From JAGVIE01 sp964520905 (GTDB taxonomy: Bacteria; Bacteroidota; Ignavibacteria; UBA10030; SZUA-254): a stretch of 5,074 nucleotides of DNA. Position 1 is the first letter of the stretch. Each line of letters begins with the position of its first letter. The translations under genes and the position numbers were made by a program. This document shows, in pieces, positions 4,862-5,074 of this stretch. The notes beneath the pieces are model-generated. The model was not told the DNA's origin. It saw only the letters and a program-made list of their open reading frames with translations, and did no database searches. The stretch covers positions 1-5,074 of the forward strand of contig CAZFQL010000035.1 in assembly GCA_964520905.1 (NCBI GenBank), given 5' to 3'.

Positions 4862-5074
4862 AGAGGTTCTTCCCTTCTCTGTGTTCGGCCCTTCGGCGGG
4901 GTAAGTCTTTCCCGGCTTTTCTCTTTTCGCCGGGCTTGTTTCCTCGCGCCTACTGTGGCCTCTGCTGACTCCTGTCCGGTCCCGCGGCATGTTGCCATGA
5001 CGGGCTCCCCTCCCAAAGAAGGTGCAAACCGGGCAGGTCTCCCCGGATAAGAACGTGAACTGTGACTATGCAAC
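4862..5074 (-). ncRNA. Upstream ribozyme sequence of the IIC intron (partial)
   Basis: This stretch precedes the reverse transcriptase on the - strand and contains no supported gene. It carries segments familiar from class C introns just before the protein, such as TTATCCGGGGAGACCTGCCC (about 5027-5047) and GTCAGCAGAGGCCACAGTAGG-like sequence (about 4949-4970). They probably belong to domains I-III and the start of domain IV. Both-strand ORFs here are shadows. Confidence 0.6.

Larger units (their letters stand above)
4229..5074 (-). mobile_element. Class C (IIC) group II intron, internally deleted and cut by the window edge
   Basis: Read on the - strand, this is the 3' portion of a second group II intron. 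It has upstream ribozyme sequence (about 4870-5074), a broken reverse transcriptase, a class C domain V and a domain VI hairpin ending in CTACCCGAT. The orientation is opposite to the cassettes, as is usual for the IIC-attC introns that insert into the bottom strand of attC sites, and the protein resembles that subgroup. The 3' boundary is near 4229 (uncertain by two bases), only about ten bases after the HNH stop codon. The 5' end with its GTGCG lies beyond the right edge. Because the reverse transcriptase lacks its core, this copy could not move unless a related protein acts in trans. Confidence 0.85.

Noticed and set aside
4466..5050. Open frame on the + strand (194 codons)
   Set aside because: It is antisense to the class C reverse transcriptase and its ribozyme, with no recognisable motif.
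1..5074. CRISPR array or insertion sequence ends
   Set aside because: No regularly spaced direct repeats, terminal inverted repeats with target duplications, or transposase were found.

Overview
The window looks like part of a proteobacterial-type integron gene-cassette array that has been invaded by two group II introns. No integrase, plasmid or housekeeping gene is visible, so host taxonomy is a weak inference. It rests on the cassette architecture (short + strand ORFs of mostly unknown function, each ending in an imperfect palindrome) and on the presence of one chloroplast-like (CL) intron and one class C (IIC) intron. The integrase would be expected beyond the left edge, because the attC right-hand cores (GTTRRRY-like) all face right.

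Region 1 to about 1581 holds the cassettes. An attC site near 46-108 closes an upstream cassette whose body lies outside the window. Next come a 250-residue protein of unknown function (125-877), a divergent attC-like palindrome (853-916), a shikimate-kinase-like P-loop protein (947-1567, GTG start), and a second clear attC (about 1510-1581). The first and last attC sites share the same stem sequences and the same two bulged bases, which argues that they belong to one integron. Region 1582-1693 is a short gene-free spacer containing a small hairpin.

Region 1694 to about 3830 is an apparently complete group II intron on the + strand. It has a GTGCG 5' end, ribozyme domains I-III, an intact reverse transcriptase/maturase of the CL type in domain IV (no endonuclease domain), a canonical 34-nt domain V, and a domain VI with a candidate branch-point A. 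Immediately after its 3' end lies a small free-standing HNH nuclease gene (3850-4218) with its own strong ribosome binding site.

Region from about 4229 to the right edge is a second intron on the - strand, of class C. Its domains V and VI are intact. Its reverse transcriptase has lost the whole catalytic core: the N-terminal part and the maturase (X) part are joined in frame at a TAA stop. The 5' end of this intron lies beyond the window. Opposite orientation to the cassettes is the known habit of IIC-attC introns. The most distinctive arrangement is the HNH gene lying between two unrelated, oppositely oriented introns, one with an active-looking maturase and one without a reverse transcriptase core.
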